A stretch of DNA of 14,342 bases. Origin: an uncultured PS1 clade bacterium (GTDB lineage Bacteria > Pseudomonadota > Gammaproteobacteria > PS1 > Pseudothioglobaceae). The stretch covers positions 1 through 14,342 of the forward strand of contig CALFDA010000066.1 in assembly GCA_937950605.1 (NCBI GenBank). The letters are read 5' to 3'. The notes beneath the pieces are model-generated. The model was not told where the DNA came from. It ran no database searches and saw only the letters and a list, made by a program, of their open reading frames with translations. Of the stretch, positions 8,553 through 14,342 are shown one piece after another (the first letter of the stretch is position 1; each line of letters opens with the position of its first letter). A program made the position numbers and the translations under genes.

Positions 8553-8960
8553 TTAAAAACTTAGACATACATCTTGTTCAGACATAATTTTAGAAATCTC
8601 GACATTTGAAACCACTTTAATGCTTGGTTTTTCTGCCCAATCATCATCTTCATCTTCGTAAACCAAAGGCATAAGATCATCTACGCTTAAACCTCTTTCT
8701 GTCAAAGATTCTGCTGATACATAAAGCTGGTTAATATCATAATCACCCAATGCATGATAAGCCTTAGAAAAGTTTTTCATGCCGATACCATCTGTGTTTT
8801 GTCCATCAACAATTTGATATACTCCATCGTCAATAAATACTAGCGAAACATCCTGCTCAAAAGCAGCGGCAATTAAAACTACTTCTAACGATTCTAGTGC
8901 ATAAACGGTGCCGTAAGGAGCCTTACGGTTTAAATACATAAATTTTTTTGTACTCATCAT
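8553..8960 (-). CDS. dsrF: DsrF, TusC-like subunit of the DsrEFH sulfurtransferase
   Basis: A 135-residue TusC/DsrF-family protein, the beta subunit of DsrEFH. The N-terminal APYGTVYALESLEV segment (14-27) and the following hydrophobic strand VSLVFIDDGVYQ fit the family. There is a single cysteine, C132, near the C-terminus. A very acidic patch EDEDDD (102-107) may form a contact surface. Two adjacent ATGs exist. The first (8958-8960) overlaps the dsrE stop as TAATG but lies only 4 nt from GGAG. The second (8955-8957) lies 7 nt from it and may be the main start, giving a protein one residue shorter. Confidence 0.93.
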   Translation of the reverse strand: MMSTKKFMYLNRKAPYGTVYALESLEVVLIAAAFEQDVSLVFIDDGVYQIVDGQNTDGIGMKNFSKAYHALGDYDINQLYVSAESLTERGLSVDDLMPLVYEDEDDDWAEKPSIKVVSNVEISKIMSEQDVCLSF

Positions 8961-9364
8961 TAATCTCCAAATACCACTAAACGATCAGATTGGATACCCG
9001 CTTCAATTAACTGACCTAAGCCTGAAATACGAAACGCTGGATGAATGTTGTTGCTGTCAATACCATTCTTACCTGCCTCAGATGCGTCTAACATACCACG
9101 ACGAAGTGCCGCAGCCACACAAACTACTAACTCAACCTCATTGCCATCAGCATTTTTGATGCCTAAGTCTGCCCAATTATTAACAATATGACGATCATCT
9201 TGCGGTGGCACTGTAAAACGTGATGCATTATCTACGCCGTCATGATAGAAAAACACACGAAAAATCTCATGCCCCTTTGCGATTGCTGCCTTGGCGAACT
9301 GATACGCAGTATCAGAAGCTTGATGCTGATAAGGACCCTCATTAATTTGAATAGAAATCTTCAT
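8960..9364 (-). CDS. dsrE: DsrE, TusD-like sulfur-accepting subunit of DsrEFH
   Basis: A 134-residue TusD/DsrE-family protein, the alpha subunit that carries the active-site persulfide before transfer to DsrC. The single cysteine C82, in VVCVAAALRRG (80-90), matches the conserved catalytic cysteine context. The N-terminal strand-helix (MKISIQINEGPYQHQASDTAYQFA, residues 1-24) and the FFYHDGV segment (38-44) also fit. AAGGTGG before the ATG overlaps the dsrB stop 12 nt upstream. The stop overlaps the dsrF start. Presence of dsrEFH marks the oxidative direction of the pathway. Confidence 0.95.
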   Translation of the reverse strand: MKISIQINEGPYQHQASDTAYQFAKAAIAKGHEIFRVFFYHDGVDNASRFTVPPQDDRHIVNNWADLGIKNADGNEVELVVCVAAALRRGMLDASEAGKNGIDSNNIHPAFRISGLGQLIEAGIQSDRLVVFGD

Positions 9365-9376
9365 TTAACCACCTTT

Positions 9377-10450
9377 TTAAAAACGAATATAAGCAGACGA
9401 ATTCAACTGATGACGCGTACCTTTCCAATCAGAAACATGGAATTTAGTAAATGGCAAACCAGTTTTTTCAAAAAATGCTGGCCAACCGATACGCTCAACC
9501 CATTCACCGACTCTTTCCCAGTCGCGAGCATCTTCTTTATAAACTGCCAAAATTTTCCTAACTACAGCACCAACCTCTGGCCATCTAGGTGGATTATTTG
9601 GCAAGCCAGACGCTACAAGTTTTTGGAAAGAAGGTTTGCTGCGTGCATTAGAGTGTTTGCCTCCAACCCAAATAGCAATCTTAGAATTTTCGGGGTCGTT
9701 AATCTGCATTGGTGGGCATGGTGGAAAACATGCGCCACAACAAATACATTTCTTTTCATCAACTTCTAATGTTGGCTTGCCGTTCACTATTGCTGGACGA
9801 ATCGCAGCGACTGGACAACGTGCAACAACAGTTGGACGCTCGCAAACGTTAGCAACCAAATCGTGATTGATTTTAGGTGGTTTAGTATGTTGAATATTAA
9901 TCGCAATATCACCATGACCGCCACAGTTGATTTGACAACATGAGGTTGTCATGTGCACACGATTAGGCATTTCTTCTTTTTTATATTCGTCATACAACTC
10001 ATCCATCAATGCTTTTACAACACCTGATGCGTCAGTGCCTGGGATATCACAGTGCAACCAGCCTTGTGTGTGTGAAATCATTGATACTGTTGGACCTGTA
10101 CCGCCCACTGGAAAACCAGCAGATTCTAACGCCTCGATCAAAGGGTCTACCTTTGCTACAGTATCCACCATAAACTCAACATTTGAGCGAATGGTAAAAC
10201 GAACATAGCCATCGGCAAACTCATCGGCAATATCTGCTAATTTTTTGATGGTATAAACATCCATTTGTCTTTGTGTGCCACAACGAACTGTCCAAATTTC
10301 TTCATTATTCTTTGAAGTGTGGTGCAACACACCTGGACGAGGGCGGTCATGATAAGCCCATTGACCATAATTACGACGCATTGTTGGATGCATGTATTGA
10401 ATAGGGTCAGGGCAACCTGATTCGATAGGCATTCTCGGTGCTTCAGCCAT
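9377..10450 (-). CDS. dsrB: DsrB, beta subunit of reverse dissimilatory sulfite reductase
   Basis: A 357-residue cytoplasmic subunit of siroheme sulfite reductase. In this oxidative pathway DsrAB converts DsrC-bound sulfur to sulfite. Visible features include CCQINCGGHGD (171-181) in the siroheme/cluster region, C203 and C212, and an inserted ferredoxin domain C235-x-C237-C238-x2-C241-x3-C245 ending in CPPM. The N-terminal MAEAPRMPIESGCPDP and the C-terminal motif around GLPFTKFHVSDW are typical of DsrB. The start has AGGAG 8 nt upstream and lies 31 nt after the dsrA stop. The length is normal for the family. Confidence 0.97.
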   Translation of the reverse strand: MAEAPRMPIESGCPDPIQYMHPTMRRNYGQWAYHDRPRPGVLHHTSKNNEEIWTVRCGTQRQMDVYTIKKLADIADEFADGYVRFTIRSNVEFMVDTVAKVDPLIEALESAGFPVGGTGPTVSMISHTQGWLHCDIPGTDASGVVKALMDELYDEYKKEEMPNRVHMTTSCCQINCGGHGDIAINIQHTKPPKINHDLVANVCERPTVVARCPVAAIRPAIVNGKPTLEVDEKKCICCGACFPPCPPMQINDPENSKIAIWVGGKHSNARSKPSFQKLVASGLPNNPPRWPEVGAVVRKILAVYKEDARDWERVGEWVERIGWPAFFEKTGLPFTKFHVSDWKGTRHQLNSSAYIRF

Positions 10451-10481
10451 ATTATTTCTCCTAAATTATAAATTAATTAAA

Positions 10482-11786
10482 TTATGCGTTAGCTTCTGCT
10501 TTATTTTCAAACCACTTGATCGCTTCTTCGTCCCACTTGTCCATACGAACATAAGACATATAGCGTGGTGATTCAACCATATTAGGGTCAACATCTAAAC
10601 CAATGCCTTCCATAAAGTTGACAATACCAATACGTTCGATCATTTCTCCAGTACGCTCATGCTCTAGTGCATTCTCAGCAAAAAAGTCAATTACTTCACC
10701 TGCTAACTCCTCAATTGCTTCGTAGTCTTCCTCGGTTTCAAGTTTCATGAATGGAACAACAACAGTACCAAACAAATCACCAATTTTTAATGTGCGCTTA
10801 CCACCCATACAAATCGTAACGCCTTTGTCATCACCAGTTGCTAAAATTGCACCCTCTGATACATCTTTGACATATTTATGCGTTAATGGCGAAGTTGCGT
10901 TTAAACAGTGCATACACTTAACGCAGTTCTTATTATCAATAGCAAGAGAAGTATCGTCATTAACTTTCATGCACTGTGTTGGACAACGCGAGGTAATATT
11001 GTTAACCACATAATCCATACCTTTGTCAGCCACCATAGCTTTCCATGCATTTTGATTGATTTTAATATCATCTCTCCAAGTGCCGATAGTTGAAAAGTCC
11101 GAACGCTCGATAGAATTCATACAATCGTTCGCACAACCCGATACTTTAAATTTCATCTTATAAGGTAGTGCTGGACGGTGCATATCATCAAGGAATGCGT
11201 TTACTAATGTACGCAACGCCGCTTGCTCATTAGTATTTGACATCTCACAACGCGCCGCCCCTACACATGACATGCCTGTGCGAACCGCAGGACCAGCACC
11301 ACCCATGTCAAAACCATAATCGTTTAACGCATTGAAAATCTTTTGGGTTGTTTCTTCGGTTGCACCTTGCATCATAATGTCGCCTGATTGACCATGGAAT
11401 GCAATCAAACCAGAACCGCCATTATCAACAAACATATCGCATAAATCTCTTAGCAGTTTAGAACTATAGTGCATGCCTGCTGGTGGCTGGACTCTCAAGG
11501 TGTGAAATTCGCCCGCATCTTTAAATCTAAAACCGCCATTTTCATCTTTAAGTTCGTTAAAACGTGGAATTACTCCACCACCATAACCAACAACACCAAC
11601 AGTGCCACCTTTCCAATAACCTTTTTTAGTTACGTACGAGGTTTCTAATGTCGCTAATACATCGCGCACCATGCTCGCACCTTTATGCTCACCTTGCGCT
11701 AAGCGCTTAAGGCCTGTTACAAACGAAGGCCATGGGCCATTTTCCAACTCATCAAGGTTGGGTGTGTTGTATAACTCTTTTGCCAT
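10482..11786 (-). CDS. dsrA: DsrA, alpha subunit of reverse dissimilatory sulfite reductase
   Basis: A 434-residue siroheme-bearing catalytic subunit of DsrAB. The coupled siroheme-[4Fe-4S] site is present as C174-x5-C180 and C218-x3-C222. The ferredoxin domain shows C268-x3-C272 and C288-x2-C291-x2-C294. The start MAKELYNTPNLDELENGPWP is typical of DsrA. The frame extends 27 codons further upstream, but the ATG at 11784-11786 follows GGAGAG at good spacing and the extension overlaps the promoter leader, so it is not used. It is the first gene of the dsr operon and is preceded by a clear -10 box and two dyads. The oxidative type is inferred from the accompanying dsrEFH and dsrL. Confidence 0.97.
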   Translation of the reverse strand: MAKELYNTPNLDELENGPWPSFVTGLKRLAQGEHKGASMVRDVLATLETSYVTKKGYWKGGTVGVVGYGGGVIPRFNELKDENGGFRFKDAGEFHTLRVQPPAGMHYSSKLLRDLCDMFVDNGGSGLIAFHGQSGDIMMQGATEETTQKIFNALNDYGFDMGGAGPAVRTGMSCVGAARCEMSNTNEQAALRTLVNAFLDDMHRPALPYKMKFKVSGCANDCMNSIERSDFSTIGTWRDDIKINQNAWKAMVADKGMDYVVNNITSRCPTQCMKVNDDTSLAIDNKNCVKCMHCLNATSPLTHKYVKDVSEGAILATGDDKGVTICMGGKRTLKIGDLFGTVVVPFMKLETEEDYEAIEELAGEVIDFFAENALEHERTGEMIERIGIVNFMEGIGLDVDPNMVESPRYMSYVRMDKWDEEAIKWFENKAEANA

Positions 11787-11850
11787 TTTATCTCTCCAAT
11801 AGTTCCAATAAATTTCCAATCTGTGGGGAAAGGAAATATTAACAGGCGCA

Positions 11851-11878
11851 ATTATACGCAAATGCAAAAAAACACTAA
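11851..11878 (-). promoter_or_regulatory. Putative sigma-70 promoter of the dsr operon
   Basis: On the minus strand a perfect TATAAT lies at 11851-11856, about 65 nt before the dsrA ATG. The best -35 candidate, TTAGTG at 11873-11878 with a 16-nt spacer, matches consensus poorly and lies inside a dyad, suggesting an activator-dependent promoter. A run of seven T lies in the spacer. The -10 is preserved in copy B. Expected transcription start is near 11844. Confidence 0.55.
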
Positions 11879-11890
11879 TATTGATTAGTG
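11873..11890. promoter_or_regulatory. Dyad overlapping the -35 region of dsrA, candidate operator
   Basis: CACTAAT and ATTAGTG form perfect 7-bp arms around a 4-bp spacer, covering roughly -29 to -46 relative to the expected start site. Such a position suits a DNA-binding regulator. In copy B two substitutions in the left arm break the symmetry. Confidence 0.4.
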
Positions 11891-11901
11891 ATACCTAATA
11901 C

Positions 11902-11917
11902 TATCCCTTAAGGGATA
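11902..11917. promoter_or_regulatory. Perfect 16-bp palindrome upstream of dsrA
   Basis: TATCCCTTAAGGGATA is fully self-complementary with no spacer. Its centre lies 28 bp upstream of the centre of the neighbouring dyad. The matching stretch in copy B (12590-12605) is no longer palindromic. It could be a regulator site. It is not followed by a U-run, so it is unlikely to be a terminator. Confidence 0.4.
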
Positions 11918-11918
11918 T

Positions 11919-12077
11919 AAAAGAATTTTTAAGTTAATAAATTCCCTGCCTATAAAAAAGCAAATATGATAAAAACCACTTTGATTTGTTGATGATTTAT
12001 TACCGATAACTCATGACTATACCAGTTAGATAACGTCGCGAAACATTAACAAGGTTGAGTCCTGTTCTTACCAATAA
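11919..12077. other. AT-rich spacer between the small membrane gene and the dsr promoter; no gene
   Basis: About 160 bp separate the stop of the small membrane protein gene from the dsr promoter copy A. I see T-rich tracts on the minus strand but no stable stem with a U-run, so transcription from the small gene could run on into dsrA. No coding frame here looks real. Confidence 0.4.
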
Positions 12078-12473
12078 TTATTCTCGAATATATTCAAAAT
12101 GTATCAATAAAGGCAACCACCACCAAACAAGTAAAATCCAACCGGGCGGAGTAGCTGATAGCAAAATACTTAATACCCAAACAATGATTCTTTGTTTATT
12201 ATTGATACGGCAATACCAGTTTTTTAACTTATCTCCCAAAAAAATTGATAATTTATCTCCAAGTTTGAAATTGATAATTTTATAAGCCAAAGTAGCAGCA
12301 ACCAAACCAATAATTACAGCAATCCAAACTGCTACAATCTCTGCATCTCCTCTATATAATCCTATTAATTCCCGAACAACGCCAAATGCAACAACACCTA
12401 CACCTACACCTACAACACCACCTACAAAAAGACTAGGAATCACTTTTATCATTACTTCTATCGCCTTTATCAT
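12078..12473 (-). CDS. Unrecognised small multi-pass membrane protein
   Basis: I do not recognise this 131-residue protein. It is strongly hydrophobic, with segments near residues 11-33 (a Gly/Val alternation, VGGVVGVGVGVV), 45-67 and 95-126. The last is split by TPPGW and is rich in tryptophan, so may be two helices or a hairpin. The loop 68-94 is basic (KLGDKL, NWYCRINNKQR), with a single cysteine at 88. No catalytic motif or cofactor site is seen. The ATG at 12471-12473 is chosen because GGAGGA precedes it; a TTG 12 nt upstream in frame overlaps that Shine-Dalgarno. It is preceded by a copy of the dsrA promoter-leader and lies directly upstream of dsrA, which suggests expression with the dsr genes, but its job is unknown. 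Confidence 0.65.
   Translation of the reverse strand: MIKAIEVMIKVIPSLFVGGVVGVGVGVVAFGVVRELIGLYRGDAEIVAVWIAVIIGLVAATLAYKIINFKLGDKLSIFLGDKLKNWYCRINNKQRIIVWVLSILLSATPPGWILLVWWWLPLLIHFEYIRE
12397..12414 (-). repeat. Three tandem copies of a hexamer in the small membrane gene
   Basis: CCTACA occurs three times in a row (plus strand), encoding alternating Gly-Val in the first membrane segment. Gain or loss of a unit would keep the frame and change helix length by two residues. Confidence 0.75.
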
Positions 12474-12524
12474 TTTATCCTCCAATGGTTTTAATCAATT
12501 TCTTAGTCTTTGAAAAAAAAGAAC

Positions 12525-12596
12525 TATTAACAGGTGCAATTATACGCAAATGCAGAAAAACGCCAATATTGATTAGTGGCACCTGATACTATCCCT
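12525..12596 (-). repeat. Copy B of duplicated dsr promoter-leader (before the small membrane gene)
   Basis: Gap-free partner of 11837-11908, 688 bp away in direct orientation. The TATAAT box is unchanged at the equivalent position, but both dyads seen near copy A are degraded. The similarity runs on to the ATG of the small membrane protein gene at 12471-12473. It lies 36 bp beyond the gltD stop. Confidence 0.93.
12539..12544 (-). promoter_or_regulatory. Putative -10 box for the small membrane protein gene
   Basis: TATAAT on the minus strand, 65 nt before the chosen ATG, the same spacing as at dsrA. The -35 region is as poor as in copy A. Expected start of transcription is near 12532. Confidence 0.45.
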
Positions 12597-12631
12597 CATA
12601 GAATATGCACATGAGTATGATTTAAAGATGG

Positions 12632-14068
12632 TTATTTTTTAAGATATTGATTAACCTTTTGGGCAACGCCACGACCTTCATTGATTGCCCACACCACCAA
12701 CGATTGCCCACGACGACAATCACCCGCAGCAAAAATTCCTTGTTTAGATGTTGTATATTCGCCATATTTAGCCTGATAATTGCCGCGCTTATCAAGCTCA
12801 ATATTTGCATCATCACTCAAATAATGCTCGGGAGAGACAAAACCCATTGATAAAAGTACTAATTGTGCATTCCAAGTTTTTTCACTACCTTTACGCTCAA
12901 TCAGTTGTCCGTTTTTGAAATCGACATTCACAGTATTTAGCCCTGCAACTTTACCGCTTTTATCTTTGATAAAGGACTTAGTCATTAGATGATATTGTCT
13001 TGGATCTTTGCCAAATACTTTCTGGGCTTCAGCATGACCATAATCTACACGATAAATCAGTGGCCATAATGGCCATGGGTTGTTATCCTCACGTCGCGCT
13101 GATGGTTTACCCATAAGCTCAAAATTTACAATTGATTTTGCGCCTTGACGTATCGCTGTACCAATGCAATCGGTGCCTGTATCTCCGCCACCAATTACAA
13201 TTACGTCTTTGTCTTTAGCAGATAACTTAGAATTATTAGCACTACCAGTGTCTAGCAAACTTTGTGTGCTTTTGGTTAAATATTCCAGCGCCAAATGCAC
13301 GCCTTGTGCATCACGATTATCCACTGGCAAATCTCGGGCATGGGTTGCGCCTGTGGTAAAAACTAAAGCATCAAAATTATTTTGTAATTGTGCAACACTA
13401 ATATCCTTGCCCACATCAACATTGGTAATAAATTCAACACCTGAATTTTTTAACAAATTTACACGGCGCTTGACAATGTCTTTGCCAAGTTTCATGTTTG
13501 GAATACCATACATTAGCAGACCACCAATGCGATCAGAGCGCTCAAATACAGTCGCATTATGCCCTAATTTATTAATCTCTGCCGCTGCTGCTAGACCAGC
13601 TGGACCAGAACCAATAATTGCCACTTTTTTACCTGTGCGATGAGCAATTTTAGTTGGTTGAATCCAGCCTTTTTCAAAACCTTTATCGACAATCGCTTGC
13701 TCAATATTTTTAATAGTAACTGCCGAATTATTCAACCCTAGTACGCATGAACCCTCGCATGGCGCAGGACAAACTCGCCCAGTAAATTCTGGAAAATTAT
13801 TAGTTTTATGCAGACGCGTTAATGCCTCCTGCCATTTATTATGATAAACCAAATCATTCCACTCGGGAATTAGGTTATTAACAGGGCAACCATTTTCTGA
13901 TTGACAAAACGGCACACCACAATCCATGCATCTTGCACCCTGCTTTTGCAGATGGGCGTTGTCGTGTATACCCGAAAAAATTTCACCATAATCCTTAAGT
14001 CGCAATTCAATAGGACGATAATCTTGTGTTCTTCTATCAAATTCCTTAAAACCAGTTACTTTTCCCAT
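12632..14068 (-). CDS. gltD: GltD, glutamate synthase (NADPH) small subunit
   Basis: A 478-residue FAD/NADPH oxidoreductase that supplies electrons to the large glutamate synthase subunit for making glutamate from glutamine and 2-oxoglutarate. N-terminal Fe-S cysteines are at C47, C50, C55, C61, C100, C104 and C108. FAD site: IIGSGPAGLA (151-160). NADPH site: VIGGGDTGTD (291-300). The C-terminal FAD motif is IFAAGDCRRGQSLVVWAI. Length is normal. The ATG at 14066-14068 is preferred over an in-frame GTG three codons upstream; GAGTG is a weak Shine-Dalgarno. The usual partner gltB is not within the 274 bp upstream, so it is either further away or elsewhere in the genome. A stand-alone GltD-like reductase is an alternative. 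It is a distant relative of DsrL. Confidence 0.92.
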   Translation of the reverse strand: MGKVTGFKEFDRRTQDYRPIELRLKDYGEIFSGIHDNAHLQKQGARCMDCGVPFCQSENGCPVNNLIPEWNDLVYHNKWQEALTRLHKTNNFPEFTGRVCPAPCEGSCVLGLNNSAVTIKNIEQAIVDKGFEKGWIQPTKIAHRTGKKVAIIGSGPAGLAAAAEINKLGHNATVFERSDRIGGLLMYGIPNMKLGKDIVKRRVNLLKNSGVEFITNVDVGKDISVAQLQNNFDALVFTTGATHARDLPVDNRDAQGVHLALEYLTKSTQSLLDTGSANNSKLSAKDKDVIVIGGGDTGTDCIGTAIRQGAKSIVNFELMGKPSARREDNNPWPLWPLIYRVDYGHAEAQKVFGKDPRQYHLMTKSFIKDKSGKVAGLNTVNVDFKNGQLIERKGSEKTWNAQLVLLSMGFVSPEHYLSDDANIELDKRGNYQAKYGEYTTSKQGIFAAGDCRRGQSLVVWAINEGRGVAQKVNQYLKK

Positions 14069-14100
14069 TATAAGCACTCAAAATATAATAAAGGTTTGTA

Positions 14101-14109
14101 ATTATGCCA
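14101..14109 (-). promoter_or_regulatory. Candidate extended -10 promoter of gltD
   Basis: The minus strand reads TGGCATAAT, an extended -10 (TGn followed by CATAAT), about 32 nt before the gltD ATG. No good -35 is visible. In such AT-rich DNA a chance match is possible. Confidence 0.35.
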
Positions 14110-14315
14110 CAAATTTAGCATGCTTATTTGTATGTATAAACGCACAAACATACTTACCTCTTTCAGAAATAAAATAATCCTTAATTTTTTAGACTCAAAA
14201 CAACCCCAGAATCACAAAAACACAGCAAAGTGTGTTATGTTGATAAAAAGCAAGTATGTCCAACATACGCATATTTCTGAGAAGCAATTTAGACAGATAA
14301 TTTTGTTGTTTTTCT

Positions 14316-14342
14316 AAGGATTTGAGTGCAACTCAAATCCTT
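14316..14342. terminator. Perfect 12-bp stem-loop at the window edge, possible terminator
   Basis: AAGGATTTGAGT and ACTCAAATCCTT pair perfectly around the loop GCA. On the minus strand the stem would be followed by an A-rich run, which is not typical for a terminator. On the plus strand the sequence after the stem is cut off by the window end. It may be a terminator for a gene to the right, a bidirectional one, or another kind of inverted repeat. Confidence 0.4.

Larger units (their letters stand above)
11837..11908 (-). repeat. Copy A of duplicated dsr promoter-leader (before dsrA)
   Basis: This 72-bp core is 65/72 identical, without gaps, to 12525-12596. All seven differences are transitions. 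Similarity continues with small gaps towards the gene through the ribosome binding site (ATTGGAGAGATAAA here, ATTGGAGGATAAA in the other copy) and the ATG, so the whole unit is about 125-135 bp (about 11784-11918). Both copies face the same way as the genes they precede. Confidence 0.93.
14069..14342. other. Gene-free region upstream of gltD with several dyads
   Basis: No coding frame looks real in this 274-bp AT-rich stretch. It holds two inverted repeats of the same hexamer (GTATGT/ACATAC at 14130-14135 with 14148-14153, and at 14254-14259 with 14263-14268, the second with a 3-nt loop), a candidate gltD promoter, and the edge stem-loop. A regulator site or small RNA is possible but not supported by more than the symmetry. 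Confidence 0.45.

Noticed and set aside
9242..9769. 175-codon plus-strand frame across dsrE and dsrB
   Set aside because: It is antisense to two certain genes and spans their junction; no protein-like pattern.
10482..11867. Longer DsrA with a 27-residue N-terminal extension
   Set aside because: The extension overlaps the promoter -10 region and leader, has no ribosome binding site, and family members begin at the MAKEL-type start, which has GGAGAG upstream.
12055..12285. Plus-strand frame opposite the small membrane protein gene
   Set aside because: The minus-strand frame is longer and has a strong Shine-Dalgarno and promoter copy, with clear membrane segments; the plus-strand frame has none of these.
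12597..12631. Terminator after gltD
   Set aside because: Only a 5-bp stem with a 10-nt loop (CTCAT/ATGAG) is possible and no U-run follows.
13164..13643. 159-codon plus-strand frame inside gltD
   Set aside because: It is the mirror of a well-supported gltD coding region with clear FAD and NADPH motifs; the plus-strand product has no recognisable features.
1..14342. tRNA, rRNA, CRISPR arrays, insertion sequences or prophage genes
   Set aside because: No cloverleaf-like sequence, regularly spaced repeats, transposase-like proteins or phage genes were seen; the only long direct repeat is the duplicated promoter-leader.

Overview
The window comes from an AT-rich gammaproteobacterial sulfur oxidiser. 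The protein set and base composition fit the SUP05 / Thioglobus / bathymodiolin-vesicomyid gill-symbiont group, but the placement is by general resemblance and not by a search. Every gene I can support lies on the minus strand, so transcription runs from high to low coordinates.

Most of the window is a nearly complete reverse (oxidative) dissimilatory sulfite reductase operon in the classic order dsrA-B-E-F-H-C-M-K-L-J-O-P, followed after a 224-bp gap by the N-terminal half of dsrN, which runs off the left edge. DsrEFH together with a two-cysteine DsrC and DsrL mark the sulfur-oxidising version of the pathway. DsrEFH passes persulfide sulfur to DsrC. DsrAB with siroheme oxidises reduced sulfur to sulfite, with DsrL as the NAD(P)H-linked flavoprotein partner. 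The membrane complex DsrMKJOP exchanges electrons with the quinone pool and with DsrC thiols/trisulfide. DsrN is expected to amidate siroheme. The genes are tightly packed, with stop/start overlaps at dsrE/dsrF, dsrM/dsrK and dsrJ/dsrO and good Shine-Dalgarno sequences before most starts.

Upstream of dsrA (to the right) are a small unrecognised membrane protein gene (12078-12473) and then gltD, the glutamate synthase small subunit (12632-14068). The last 274 bp hold no gene but contain several dyads and a perfect 12-bp stem-loop at the very edge.

The most unusual structure is a duplication. The dsrA promoter-leader (-10 box, leader, ribosome binding site and start codon) occurs twice in direct orientation, once before dsrA and once, 688 bp away, before the small membrane protein gene. 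The 72-bp cores align without gaps at 65/72 identities, and all seven differences are transitions. The small gene therefore appears to carry its own copy of the dsr promoter and may be co-expressed with sulfur oxidation. Two dyads upstream of the dsrA copy are perfect there but broken in the other copy, which makes them candidate operator sites.
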